A stretch of 7,181 bases of DNA from positions 1 to 7,181 of the forward strand of contig URKL01000093.1 in assembly GCA_900548485.1 (NCBI GenBank). Direction: 5' to 3'. This DNA is from an uncultured Succinatimonas sp. Its GTDB lineage: Bacteria > Pseudomonadota > Gammaproteobacteria > Enterobacterales > Succinivibrionaceae. Each line of letters opens with the position of its first letter. Positions within the stretch are counted from its first letter, which is position 1. The translations under genes were made by a program, and so were the position numbers. This document shows, in pieces, positions 1 through 6,927 of this stretch. The notes under the pieces are model-generated. The model searched no databases and was not told the DNA's origin. It saw only the letters and a list, made by a program, of their open reading frames with translations.

Positions 1-281
<281 letters not shown>

Positions 282-306
282 TTAAATAAAAAAATCGGTT
301 TAATGA

Positions 307-594
307 TTAGGCTTCAACAGCAAAAATATCAGTCTCAGAAAGAATGATGACATCCTCGCCATCTAACTTAACTTTCTTAGCGCCATAGCCTTCATTGAAA
401 ATAACAGTATCACCCTCTTTAACACTCATCGGGGCGAAAGAACCATTCTCTAAAAGACGGCCCTGACCTACAGCAATAACCTTAGCACGGCTGGATTTCT
501 CTGCAGCATTACCTAAAATAATACCGCCAACAGACTTCTGTTCTTCCTCGATAGGTTTGACGATAACGCGATCATACAAAGGAACTAATTTCAT
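307..594 (-). CDS. groES: GroES co-chaperonin (Hsp10)
   Basis: This is the small heptameric lid of the GroEL cage, acting in the cytoplasm. The 95-residue product begins [14 protein letters not shown], matching the family N-terminus. It contains the mobile loop (about residues 16-31, with the GroEL-contacting hydrophobic triplet IIL at 25-27), the AVGQG strand, the roof hairpin region GRLLENG (45-51), and an acidic [10 protein letters not shown] end. The frame extends four codons further upstream to a GTG at 606, but the GGAG at 601-604 is ideally spaced (6 nt) as the ribosome binding site for the ATG at 594, and the four extra residues are absent from GroES proteins I know. Two details differ from E. 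coli: the mobile loop is one residue shorter after the hydrophobic triplet, and Ala37 replaces the usual Gly in the S-x-R-G-x-V stretch. groEL follows after 40 bp. Confidence 0.96.
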   Translation of the reverse strand: MKLVPLYDRVIVKPIEEEQKSVGGIILGNAAEKSSRAKVIAVGQGRLLENGSFAPMSVKEGDTVIFNEGYGAKKVKLDGEDVIILSETDIFAVEA

Positions 595-600
595 TTGTGT

Positions 601-604
601 CTCC
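601..604 (-). promoter_or_regulatory. Ribosome binding site that fixes the groES start
   Basis: GGAG on the minus strand lies 6 nt before the ATG at 594. It sits inside the 5' codons of the longer GTG-started frame, so it serves the ATG and argues against the GTG. A 5-bp inverted repeat (CGGTT/AACCG, 606-610 and 621-625, 10-nt loop) lies directly upstream and could fold next to the binding site; whether it matters is unknown. Confidence 0.75.
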
Positions 605-645
605 ACGGTTTTTATTTTCTAACCGCTATTTTTCTCATGCAATCG

Positions 646-675
646 GCATAGGGCCCGATTATCGCCCCGTCAATA
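646..675 (-). promoter_or_regulatory. Candidate proximal groE promoter (sigma-70-like, with sigma-32 resemblance)
   Basis: Reading the minus strand, TTGACG (673-668) is followed after 17 nt by TATGCC (650-645), a good -35 with a weak -10. The same stretch reads TATTGACGGGGCGA then GGCCCTAT, which also recalls the E. coli groE heat-shock promoter, where CTTGAA is followed by GGGGCGA. Initiation would fall near 640, leaving a leader of about 45 nt to groES. A 6-bp inverted repeat, AATCGG/CCGATT (641-646 and 655-660), brackets the -10 and could be an operator or leader hairpin. It may give basal expression alongside the upstream heat-shock promoter. Confidence 0.4.
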
Positions 676-718
676 CCGCCTTTTTAGCGATATGACAAAA
701 TGATTTTTAACAAATTAG

Positions 719-748
719 TAAATGGGGATTATTTTTTATGGATTCAAG
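719..748 (-). promoter_or_regulatory. Heat-shock (sigma-32, RpoH) promoter of groESL
   Basis: On the minus strand CTTGAA (748-743) is followed after 15 nt by CCCCATTTA (727-719). Both elements match the known sigma-32 consensus (CTTGAAA and CCCCATnT), and the spacing is within the accepted range. Transcription would start near 712, giving a leader of about 118 nt before the groES ATG. The site lies downstream of the transporter stop codon, so groESL can be induced independently of the fxsA-transporter unit. No CIRCE/HrcA operator was seen, which fits gammaproteobacterial sigma-32 control. Confidence 0.85.
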
Positions 749-834
749 AGTTTTTACATAAAATTTTGAAATATTTATTTGCTTAAAATTCAATAACAAA
801 GCTTTAGTTGAAGAATTTTTTTACAAAAATATTT

Positions 835-1785
835 TTATTTATTTGAAGATAAAGTTAATTTTGCTTTTACCGTAATCAGCATTCCTAAAACAATGATTAC
901 TCCACCTAAAATTTGACCTAAGCTAATATTTTCATCTAAAAGGCTAACACCTATCACAGCTCCTGCAAGTGGTACTAAGTAAACAAAAGCACCGGCTTTT
1001 GTTGCACCCACTTTTGTGACTGCATAATTCCAAGCAATAAAAGCAAAAATACCTGAAGCTACAACTAAATAAATAAAAGACACCCAAGATTCAAAAGTTA
1101 AATCTTCATAATAAAGAGACCCACTTAAAGCACCTAAAATTAAGCAAAAAAGACCACCGATTATACTAGTCCATGCAGTTACTTGAGAGGCCTTAATATC
1201 TCTAGTCAATTTCCAACTTACTACCACATATATTGACCACATAGATTCTGAAATTACTACTAAAATATCGCCTTCATTAAAATCTAAAGCTAAAAGTAAA
1301 GATAACGAACCTTGAGAGACAATACATACAGCACCAAGACAAGAAATAAAAATTCCAAGCCAACCAAAAGCACTTAACCGCTCGCCTATAAATAAAAAAG
1401 CTAAAATAGTGGTAATTGTAGGGCCTATACTTTCAATTAAAGCTGTATTTGTTGCAGTGGTAATAGTTAGAGCAGTAAACAACAAAGTATTGTGTAAGCC
1501 TATGCCTAAAATAGCCATAAACACTAAGATAAGCAGATTATGCTTGCTTACATATAGAGCTTTTTTTCCATCAACAAGATAAAGCCATAAGCCTAGGATT
1601 GCTCCGACACAGACAAAACGCATGCCTGTAATTAAAAACGGAGATACCTGCTGAACTAAAGTTCTGCCACTTGCAGGAGTTCCACCCCAAACAAAACACA
1701 CTAAAACTAAAAGCAAATAATAACCTAAAAGGTTATTTGCACGTTTAGGGTAAATATTAAGCTTACTTTTGTTGCTCGTTGTCAT
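835..1785 (-). CDS. EamA/DMT-family inner-membrane transporter
   Basis: A 316-residue inner-membrane protein of the drug/metabolite transporter superfamily, the group that includes RhaT, YdcZ-like and amino-acid or metabolite exporters. About ten hydrophobic segments are visible (near residues 18-38, 48-70, 84-106, 113-133, 139-158, 173-191, 203-224, 236-253, 263-283, 288-306). They form two EamA repeats, each ending in the typical helix-GER/DEN-helix pattern: FLFIGERLSAFGWLGI at 130-145 and SLLDENISLGQILGG at 281-295. The WGGTPASGR motif in the first helix is also typical. The substrate cannot be told from sequence; export of a small metabolite or amino acid is the usual role. The ATG start has AAGGA at 1794-1798 and lies inside the 3' end of fxsA (23-bp overlap), so the two are probably co-translated. 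In E. coli a different transporter, YjeH, occupies the place between fxsA and groS. Confidence 0.9.
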   Translation of the reverse strand: MTTSNKSKLNIYPKRANNLLGYYLLLVLVCFVWGGTPASGRTLVQQVSPFLITGMRFVCVGAILGLWLYLVDGKKALYVSKHNLLILVFMAILGIGLHNTLLFTALTITTATNTALIESIGPTITTILAFLFIGERLSAFGWLGIFISCLGAVCIVSQGSLSLLLALDFNEGDILVVISESMWSIYVVVSWKLTRDIKASQVTAWTSIIGGLFCLILGALSGSLYYEDLTFESWVSFIYLVVASGIFAFIAWNYAVTKVGATKAGAFVYLVPLAGAVIGVSLLDENISLGQILGGVIIVLGMLITVKAKLTLSSNK

Positions 1786-2212
1786 CAGAAGGGTCCTTAT
1801 CTATAGAACCATCTATAACTCGGCCTTTAGTAGAATTGTTCTCTGTACTTTGAGAATAAAAACGCTCTTCATATGTAAAATTATGAGGATGTTTTTTGAC
1901 ATAAACATTACCAATTTGCTTATGTACTGGAGGTAAAAGCAAGATAAGAGCAATGATATCGGAGATAAAGCCAGGGAAAATGAATAAAAAACCAGCTAAA
2001 GGGATCCAGATTAAAGAAGGATCAAAGCGTTGCTCTTCTCTAATTTGCTTAGCAATCTGAGCAAAACGTAATTTTACTAAAAATGCACCGATAACCATGG
2101 CTATAAACATTAAAGAAATCGTGGTTAAAGCACCAATAGCCGATCCCACCTGAATTAAGACTACAAGCTCTAAGATAAACAGTATCAATAAAGCAAAAAA
2201 AATATTTTTCAT
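1763..2212 (-). CDS. fxsA: FxsA family membrane protein
   Basis: A small cytoplasmic-membrane protein of 149 residues (E. coli FxsA is 158). Three hydrophobic segments (about 3-24, 27-47, 68-94) are followed by a polar, charged cytoplasmic tail ending DPSDDNEQQK. The family signature PGFISDIIALILLLPPV lies at residues 80-96, and a GRVIDG stretch in the tail (130-135) parallels the VxDGE-type element of the family. In E. coli, FxsA was described from its effect on phage T7 exclusion by the F plasmid (PifA); its normal cellular role is not well defined. Position supports the name: fxsA lies near groES and divergent from the dsbD side, as in enterobacteria. The ATG at 2212 is preceded by GGGA at a workable distance. 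It overlaps the transporter gene by 23 bp. Confidence 0.92.
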   Translation of the reverse strand: MKNIFFALLILFILELVVLIQVGSAIGALTTISLMFIAMVIGAFLVKLRFAQIAKQIREEQRFDPSLIWIPLAGFLFIFPGFISDIIALILLLPPVHKQIGNVYVKKHPHNFTYEERFYSQSTENNSTKGRVIDGSIDKDPSDDNEQQK

Positions 2213-2429
2213 AAAATATAATTCCCATTAAAAAAGGATTTAAGCGCTCAAAAAAGCTGGATATTACTTTATAGACTAAATACCTTTATTATATCTAAGC
2301 TAAAAAAATTTTTTTCCTCTCTTTTTTTAGTTTTCTATAAATAAATATAGACAAAATTTAAAAAAAATCTTAATGATGCTGATAGCTGTGTTATTTGTTA
2401 ACTTTAACACCTAGTTACAGGTTAAATTT
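2213..2429. promoter_or_regulatory. Divergent fxsA/dsbD intergenic region with candidate -10 elements
   Basis: This 217-bp very AT-rich gap must hold promoters for both directions. For fxsA (minus strand) a perfect TATAAT lies at 2293-2288, but no convincing -35 stands 16-18 nt upstream. For dsbD (plus strand) TATAAA lies at 2336-2341, again with only a weak -35. A run of seven A followed by seven T (2302-2315) separates the two and is likely intrinsically bent DNA or an UP-element-like tract. dsbD has an AGG Shine-Dalgarno core at 2418-2420. No terminator hairpin or operator was recognised. Confidence 0.35.
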
Positions 2430-4097
2430 ATGCTCAAAAAAATAATTTTATGTTTTACTTTGCCATTACTTTTTATTGCAAAGATTGACGCCTCGGAGAT
2501 AGATAATCTATTTGATCTTTCCTCTGGAATTCAGCAGCAATTACCTTATCAAGGCTATGGCTATATTAAAGACGATAAAGCTATCTTTAGCTTTACTATT
2601 GAGACTGGTGCTTATCTTTATAAAAAGAGTTTTAAAGTATCAGGTGATGATTTTATTTATGAAATTAGTTTTAATAAACAACCTGTAAAAATAAAAGATG
2701 CTTTAGGTGAACATGAAGTTTTTTTTGATAAGGTAAATGTAAATATCAAAATTTTACAAGCTAAACCTAATGCAGTCTTATCTTTAGCCTATCAAGGCTG
2801 TGATCGCAACGGTATTTGTTATCCCCAAAGTATAAGTAAAATCAAATTACCTGAAATTCAAAACGATCTCCAAGCCTCTTTAGCAAATCAAGAGAGCTTT
2901 TTTAATCAAAATCTTGAAGATAATATTCTTCTAACTTTGTTACTTAGCTTTCTTTTAGGAATAAGTTTAGATCTTACTCCCTGCGTTCTACCGATGTTAG
3001 CTATATTTTCAGCTATGATCATCGGAACTAAAAGTAAAAATCTAAAAGATTCTTTAATATTAAATTTAACCTATATCTTTGCGCTCGCTTTAACCTATAC
3101 CGTTATAGGATTTATATTTGCGTATTTTGGCATGGCCTCCCAAGGATTTTTTCAACACCCTCTTACATTAGTAGCTATCTCCTTCTTATTTATAATATTA
3201 GCCTTAGATTGCATGGAAATTTTAAGCATAAAAATGCCTAAAGCCTTTAATTTATACCTGCAAAATAAAATGGCCAATCAAAAAAGAGGCTCTTTAAGTT
3301 CTGCCTTTGTATTTGGAGTTTTTAGTGCCCTATTAGCTACTCCTTGTACCAGTGCTCCTCTAGCTGGAGCTCTTTTATATGTGACTACACAAGGTAATCA
3401 AATCCTAGGAAGCTTATTATTTTTAAGCTTAGGTCTTGGTATGGGCTTTCCTTTACTTTTAATCGGCCTTTTTGGCAGAAATTTCATTGGTTCATTTGGA
3501 CGCTTTGGTAAAATCATTCGTAATCTATTAGCTCTTCCTTTAGTTTTTACCGCATTTTATTTAAGCTCTCACCTTTTAGGAAATTTTTACACTGTAATCC
3601 TAACTTTTTTAATTGCGTTTAGCATCGCTTACATAAGCTTTGTTATGTTAAAAAATAGCGCAAAGCTACAAAAAAAACGTCAAATTTTAATTACATTTAT
3701 AGCCTTCTTTTTAAGTTTTATTCTAGTTTTTCCCTTTATAGAACAAGATAAAAAACTTCCTGAGGGCTTTATTACTATCTCAAAACTTTCCGATCTTGAT
3801 ACTTATAAAGGCCAAAATCTCTTATTAACTTTTAGTGCTCAATGGTGTGCTAATTGCCATGCTCTTGATAAAGACATCTATAGTAGTAATGAATTCAAAG
3901 AACAGACAGATAATGTAAAACTTATCCGTATTGATGTAACTAACCAAAACGATCCTCAAATTTCAGAGCTTATAAAATACTATCAAATCATAGGTGTCCC
4001 CACTTATATAATTATCGACCAAAATGGAGATATAAAAGCAAAACACGTAGGACAATTTAAATTTTCTAAACTCAAGGCTGATTTAAGCGTTTTTTAA
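2430..4097 (+). CDS. dsbD: Thiol:disulfide interchange protein DsbD
   Basis: Inner-membrane reductase that passes electrons from cytoplasmic thioredoxin to periplasmic proteins such as DsbC, DsbG and cytochrome c maturation factors. All three modules are present in 555 residues (E. coli 565). A signal peptide (1-21, MLKKIILCF start, probable cleavage after IDA) leads into the periplasmic alpha domain with Cys124 and Cys130 in YQGCDRNGICYPQ. Eight hydrophobic segments (about 166-437) follow, carrying the two TPC motifs with Cys185 and Cys306. The C-terminal thioredoxin-like domain (about 440-555) has WCANC (Cys473/Cys476) and the cis-Pro loop GVPT (522-525). So all six redox cysteines are in place. 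Cys8 and Cys261 are extra and lie in the signal peptide and a membrane segment. The adjacent cutA of enterobacteria is absent. mrcA follows 63 bp later with no terminator between them. Confidence 0.97.
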   Translation: MLKKIILCFTLPLLFIAKIDASEIDNLFDLSSGIQQQLPYQGYGYIKDDKAIFSFTIETGAYLYKKSFKVSGDDFIYEISFNKQPVKIKDALGEHEVFFDKVNVNIKILQAKPNAVLSLAYQGCDRNGICYPQSISKIKLPEIQNDLQASLANQESFFNQNLEDNILLTLLLSFLLGISLDLTPCVLPMLAIFSAMIIGTKSKNLKDSLILNLTYIFALALTYTVIGFIFAYFGMASQGFFQHPLTLVAISFLFIILALDCMEILSIKMPKAFNLYLQNKMANQKRGSLSSAFVFGVFSALLATPCTSAPLAGALLYVTTQGNQILGSLLFLSLGLGMGFPLLLIGLFGRNFIGSFGRFGKIIRNLLALPLVFTAFYLSSHLLGNFYTVILTFLIAFSIAYISFVMLKNSAKLQKKRQILITFIAFFLSFILVFPFIEQDKKLPEGFITISKLSDLDTYKGQNLLLTFSAQWCANCHALDKDIYSSNEFKEQTDNVKLIRIDVTNQNDPQISELIKYYQIIGVPTYIIIDQNGDIKAKHVGQFKFSKLKADLSVF

Positions 4098-4116
4098 GCT
4101 TAAGAGGTCTCTATAT

Positions 4117-4144
4117 TTGTTAAAATATCATGCCGATTTATAAC
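4117..4144 (+). promoter_or_regulatory. Candidate sigma-70 promoter before mrcA
   Basis: TTGTTA (4117-4122), a 16-nt spacer and TATAAC (4139-4144) form a reasonable sigma-70 pair in the dsbD-mrcA gap. The predicted start near 4150 would leave only about 10 nt before the GTG at 4161, with the Shine-Dalgarno at the extreme 5' end. Either initiation is slightly further upstream, or the match is fortuitous and mrcA is expressed by read-through from dsbD. Confidence 0.3.
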
Positions 4145-4149
4145 TTTTT

Positions 4150-4153
4150 GAGG
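4150..4153 (+). promoter_or_regulatory. Ribosome binding site that fixes the mrcA start
   Basis: GAGG ends 7 nt before the GTG at 4161, a standard distance, but only 1 nt before the in-frame TTG at 4155, which is too close for use. It therefore selects the GTG start. Confidence 0.65.
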
Positions 4154-4160
4154 TTTGATT

Positions 4161-6605
4161 GTGTTCATTAAGGTAATAAAAACCGTTTTTTGGGGCGGTC
4201 TGCTATGCGTAGCTTTAACAGGAGCTGCGGTTAGTGCCTTCTACTATGAAACCTTAGGTTCTCTACCTAATGTAGCCGAACTTAAAGAGGTTTCTTTTGA
4301 AACTCCCATGAAAATCTATACTGCGGATCATAAGCTCATAGGTGAATATGGCGAGAGTAAACGTATCCCTGTAAAACTTGAAGAAATTCCGCTTAAAATG
4401 CAACAGGCTTTCTTAGCTATTGAAGATAGCCGTTTCTATGAGCACTCAGGCATCGATCCTATTGGTATTATGCGCGCAGTACTTGTAGCAATTTCTAATG
4501 CTGAGGCTTCTCAAGGTGCCAGTACAATTACTCAACAAGTTGCCCGTAACTTCTTCTTAACTCGCGATAAAACCCTAGAACGTAAGATTCGTGAAATTTT
4601 TATTTCTTTGCGCATCGAACAAGTTTTAACTAAAGACGAAATTCTTGAGCTTTATCTAAATAAAATTGCTCTAGGACATAGAAGTTATGGAGTAGCTGCT
4701 GCTGCCCAAACTTATTATGGCAAAGATTTAAAATCTTTAACTTTAGCTGAGATCGCTACTATAGCTGGACTCCCTAAAGCACCTTCTACTTTAAATCCAA
4801 TTTCCTATCCTGAACGCTCAAGAGATCGTCGCCATTTAGTTTTAAATAGAATGAAAACCTTAGGTTATATAACCGAGGAGGAGTTTAATTTAGCAGATAA
4901 TGCCCCTTACAAGACTTATTTTCATGGGGCCCCTCTTGAAGCTTATGCTCCCTTTGTTGCTGAAAATGCACGTCAATTTGCCTTAGAAAAATATGGTGAG
5001 AAAGCCTATACTGACGGTATTGAAATCTATACTACTGTTAACTCAAAAGTACAGGAAGATGCTCATTACGCTATCTTCAAGGGCGTAAATGCCTATGATC
5101 GCCGACATGGTTATCGTGGCGCTTTCAACAATATTGATAAGATTGAAAATTTTGATAACGCTCCTGATAAGATTAGCGACTTTTTAAGACAATATGATAT
5201 CTATCATTTTATAAGCCCTGCATTAGTTCAAAATATAAATGACAGCAAAAAAGAAGTGTCTATCTTAGATACCAAAGATCAGACTCTGACTATAAGTTGG
5301 GATGGACTTAAATGGGCTGCTCCCTTCCGTAATGATAGATCACAAGGACCCAACCCTAAAAAACCATCAGATATTCTAAAAAAAGGAGATCTCATCTATT
5401 ACTATATAGATGAAAATAAGGTCTTACAATTAGCTCAACTTCCAGAAGCTGAAGGATCTTTAGTTGCCTTAAATCCTATCAATGGAAAAGTAGAGGCTTT
5501 AGTTGGTGGTTATGATTTTGCCAAGAGCAAATTTGATCGTACTACTCAAGCAAAACGCCAATCAGGTTCAAACTTCAAACCTTTCTTATACTCAGCTGCT
5601 GTAGCCTCTGGCATCAATATCAATTCTGCTGTTGAAGATAAGGAGTTACAAATCTGGGATCCTGGTTCTCGTACTTTTTGGATGCCCAAAAATACCCCTA
5701 ATCGCTACGATGGCATTATGACCTTACGCGAAGGTCTAGCCCGTTCAAAAAACGTTGTATCTATTCGCCTGATTATGCAACTTGGAGTTAACAACGTTGT
5801 TGAACATGTTAAGAAATTTGGCTTTGAAATTCCAAAATCTCAACAAGTAGTATCTATGGCTTTAGGTAGTGTTGAGGTTACCCCTCTAACCTTAGTTACA
5901 GGATACGCGACTTTTGCTAATGGCGGATTTAAGATCGATCCTTATTTCATAGATTCTATATTCAAAGATGAACAAAAAATCTATGAATATAAACCTAAGG
6001 TAGCAGCTCCTTTAGCTAAAAATAGCGTTATTAACGCTATTCCCCTAAAATTTAGTGAAGATATTGAAATCGATGAAAATTTAGCACCTCAGGTTCTAAC
6101 TCATGAACACGCTTATATCATCTCCGATATGCTCAAATCCGTAATTTATGGTGGCAACGGTATTCAGGGACCTTATTATGGTACTGGAGGACGAGCTTCT
6201 GCCATCACCAAAAGACAAGATCTTCACGGCAAAACAGGTACTACTAATGATGTACATGATGCTTGGTTCTCAGGCTTTAATGGCAATTTAGTTGCAACTG
6301 CTTGGATGGGCTTTGATACTGATAGAAACCTTGGCTGGTCCCGTATAAGTCCTGAAGGCGGAGCTTATACAGCCCTGCCAATTTGGGCTGAATTTTTTAA
6401 GCGTGCTCAACAAGGCATTCCGTCTGCAGAAATTATACGTCCCAAAAATGTTTCAAACTGTACAAGTCCTGAAGGTGCTAACGACCTCTGTCTTTTAAAC
6501 GGTAAAAACTTAAGCTCTGAAAATGATAATGAACAAACTGAGCAAAATATACCAACACAAACAGAGATTGATACTTCTAATATTGATGATGAAAACATCT
6601 TCTAA
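4161..6605 (+). CDS. mrcA: Bifunctional penicillin-binding protein 1A (PBP1A)
   Basis: Class A PBP that polymerises lipid II into glycan strands and cross-links stem peptides, anchored in the inner membrane and acting in the periplasm. From the GTG start there are 814 residues (E. coli PBP1A 850). Order: one membrane anchor (about 4-27); the GT51 glycosyltransferase domain with EDSRFYEHSG (catalytic Glu88) and QGASTITQQVARN from 118; an OB-like insert (about 315-430, DRRHGYRGAFN start); and the transpeptidase with SNFK (Ser470 nucleophile), SKN (529-531) and KTGT (691-694). All catalytic motifs are intact. The GTG is chosen over the TTG at 4155 because the GAGG at 4150-4153 is correctly spaced only for it, and MFIKVIK matches the PBP1A N-terminus MKFVKYF. 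The tail after the transpeptidase domain has Cys767 and Cys777, the only cysteines outside the membrane anchor. A strong terminator follows. Confidence 0.97.
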   Translation: MFIKVIKTVFWGGLLCVALTGAAVSAFYYETLGSLPNVAELKEVSFETPMKIYTADHKLIGEYGESKRIPVKLEEIPLKMQQAFLAIEDSRFYEHSGIDPIGIMRAVLVAISNAEASQGASTITQQVARNFFLTRDKTLERKIREIFISLRIEQVLTKDEILELYLNKIALGHRSYGVAAAAQTYYGKDLKSLTLAEIATIAGLPKAPSTLNPISYPERSRDRRHLVLNRMKTLGYITEEEFNLADNAPYKTYFHGAPLEAYAPFVAENARQFALEKYGEKAYTDGIEIYTTVNSKVQEDAHYAIFKGVNAYDRRHGYRGAFNNIDKIENFDNAPDKISDFLRQYDIYHFISPALVQNINDSKKEVSILDTKDQTLTISWDGLKWAAPFRNDRSQGPNPKKPSDILKKGDLIYYYIDENKVLQLAQLPEAEGSLVALNPINGKVEALVGGYDFAKSKFDRTTQAKRQSGSNFKPFLYSAAVASGININSAVEDKELQIWDPGSRTFWMPKNTPNRYDGIMTLREGLARSKNVVSIRLIMQLGVNNVVEHVKKFGFEIPKSQQVVSMALGSVEVTPLTLVTGYATFANGGFKIDPYFIDSIFKDEQKIYEYKPKVAAPLAKNSVINAIPLKFSEDIEIDENLAPQVLTHEHAYIISDMLKSVIYGGNGIQGPYYGTGGRASAITKRQDLHGKTGTTNDVHDAWFSGFNGNLVATAWMGFDTDRNLGWSRISPEGGAYTALPIWAEFFKRAQQGIPSAEIIRPKNVSNCTSPEGANDLCLLNGKNLSSENDNEQTEQNIPTQTEIDTSNIDDENIF

Positions 6606-6613
6606 GTAAATTT

Positions 6614-6646
6614 ACTCCTGTCTTTAGACGGGAGTTTAATTTTTTT
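6614..6646 (+). terminator. Rho-independent terminator of mrcA
   Basis: Starting 9 nt after the mrcA stop, ACTCCTGTC pairs with GACGGGAGT (9 bp with one G-U pair, 4-nt loop TTTA, 6614-6635). The tract TTAATTTTTTT follows (6636-6646). This is a textbook intrinsic terminator and ends the dsbD-mrcA unit. Confidence 0.93.
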
Positions 6647-6702
6647 CACAAACATCCATATAAAAATCTATATATGAGATTAGGAAGAGGAACTTGTGAA
6701 AA
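6643..6702. repeat. 9-bp inverted repeat enclosing a second hairpin
   Basis: TTTTCACAA (6643-6651) and TTGTGAAAA (6694-6702) are exact reverse complements with a 42-nt spacer. Inside, CATATA (6657-6662) and TATATG (6671-6676) form another 6-bp stem with an 8-nt loop. The left arm overlaps the T-tract of the mrcA terminator. A third TTCACAA copy ends the window (7175-7181). The stems are AT-rich, so the fold is only moderately stable; function unknown. Confidence 0.5.
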
Positions 6703-6838
6703 GTTAAATAACAAAGAGGCTAAAGTTATAGATAATATTTTTGAGATATTAAATATAGCGCCTCTAGGGACTACAGAAACAGCTATAAGTTTAAGGAAAA
6801 TTTTTTCTTTAAGTACAAATATCAAAATAATCGCTTAA
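6674..6838 (+). pseudogene. 54-codon open frame, possible gene remnant
   Basis: I do not recognise the product. From the ATG at 6674 it reads MRLGRGTCEKLNNKEAK and ends STNIKIIA at a TAA (6836-6838). Middle residues are compatible with short helices (KEAKVIDNIFEIL, TAISLRKIFSL), so the frame looks protein-like rather than random. Against a live gene: there is no Shine-Dalgarno upstream, the ATG sits inside an AT-rich inverted repeat, and the frame stays open upstream past the ATG into the mrcA terminator, as expected for the 3' end of something once longer. A terminator-like hairpin follows 5 nt after the stop. Alternatives are an ORF-like stretch within a small RNA, or chance. Confidence 0.25.
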
Positions 6839-6842
6839 ATTT

Positions 6843-6869
6843 GACGCATGTTTTTGATGCATCTTTTTT
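6843..6869 (+). terminator. Terminator-like hairpin after the 54-codon frame
   Basis: GACGCAT (6843-6849) pairs with ATGCATC (6857-6863) with one C/A mismatch and a 7-nt loop, followed by six T (6864-6869). It is a weak to moderate intrinsic terminator in the plus direction and lies just after the stop at 6838. Confidence 0.5.
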
Positions 6870-6873
6870 ACTG

Positions 6874-6903
6874 AAAAAGCGCATCTTTATGCGCTTTTCT
6901 TTT
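6874..6903 (+). terminator. Strong hairpin terminator, potentially bidirectional
   Basis: AAAAGCGCAT (6875-6884) pairs perfectly with ATGCGCTTTT (6889-6898) across a CTTT loop, a 10-bp stem. The plus strand continues CTTTT; the minus strand reads five T after the stem's GCGC core. It can stop transcription from either side. It lies only a few bases beyond the preceding hairpin, so plus-strand transcripts meet two stops in tandem. Confidence 0.75.
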
Positions 6904-6927
6904 AAATTTCTCTTCTAAAGTCTGGAT

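Noticed and set aside
607..834. CIRCE (HrcA) operator upstream of groES
   Set aside because: Searched by eye for TTAGCACTC-N9-GAGTGCTAA; not present. Control looks like sigma-32.
2302..2315. A7T7 tract between fxsA and dsbD as a terminator or operator
   Set aside because: It cannot form a hairpin with a loop and resembles no known operator; noted only as likely bent DNA.
4094..4103. 10-bp palindrome TTAAGCTTAA at the dsbD stop codon
   Set aside because: No loop and no T-tract, so it is not a terminator; AT-rich palindromes of this size recur by chance.
6407..6598. 63-codon minus-strand frame starting MFSSSILEV
   Set aside because: It lies wholly inside the mrcA 3' coding region in antisense, with no SD or family resemblance; it is a shadow frame.
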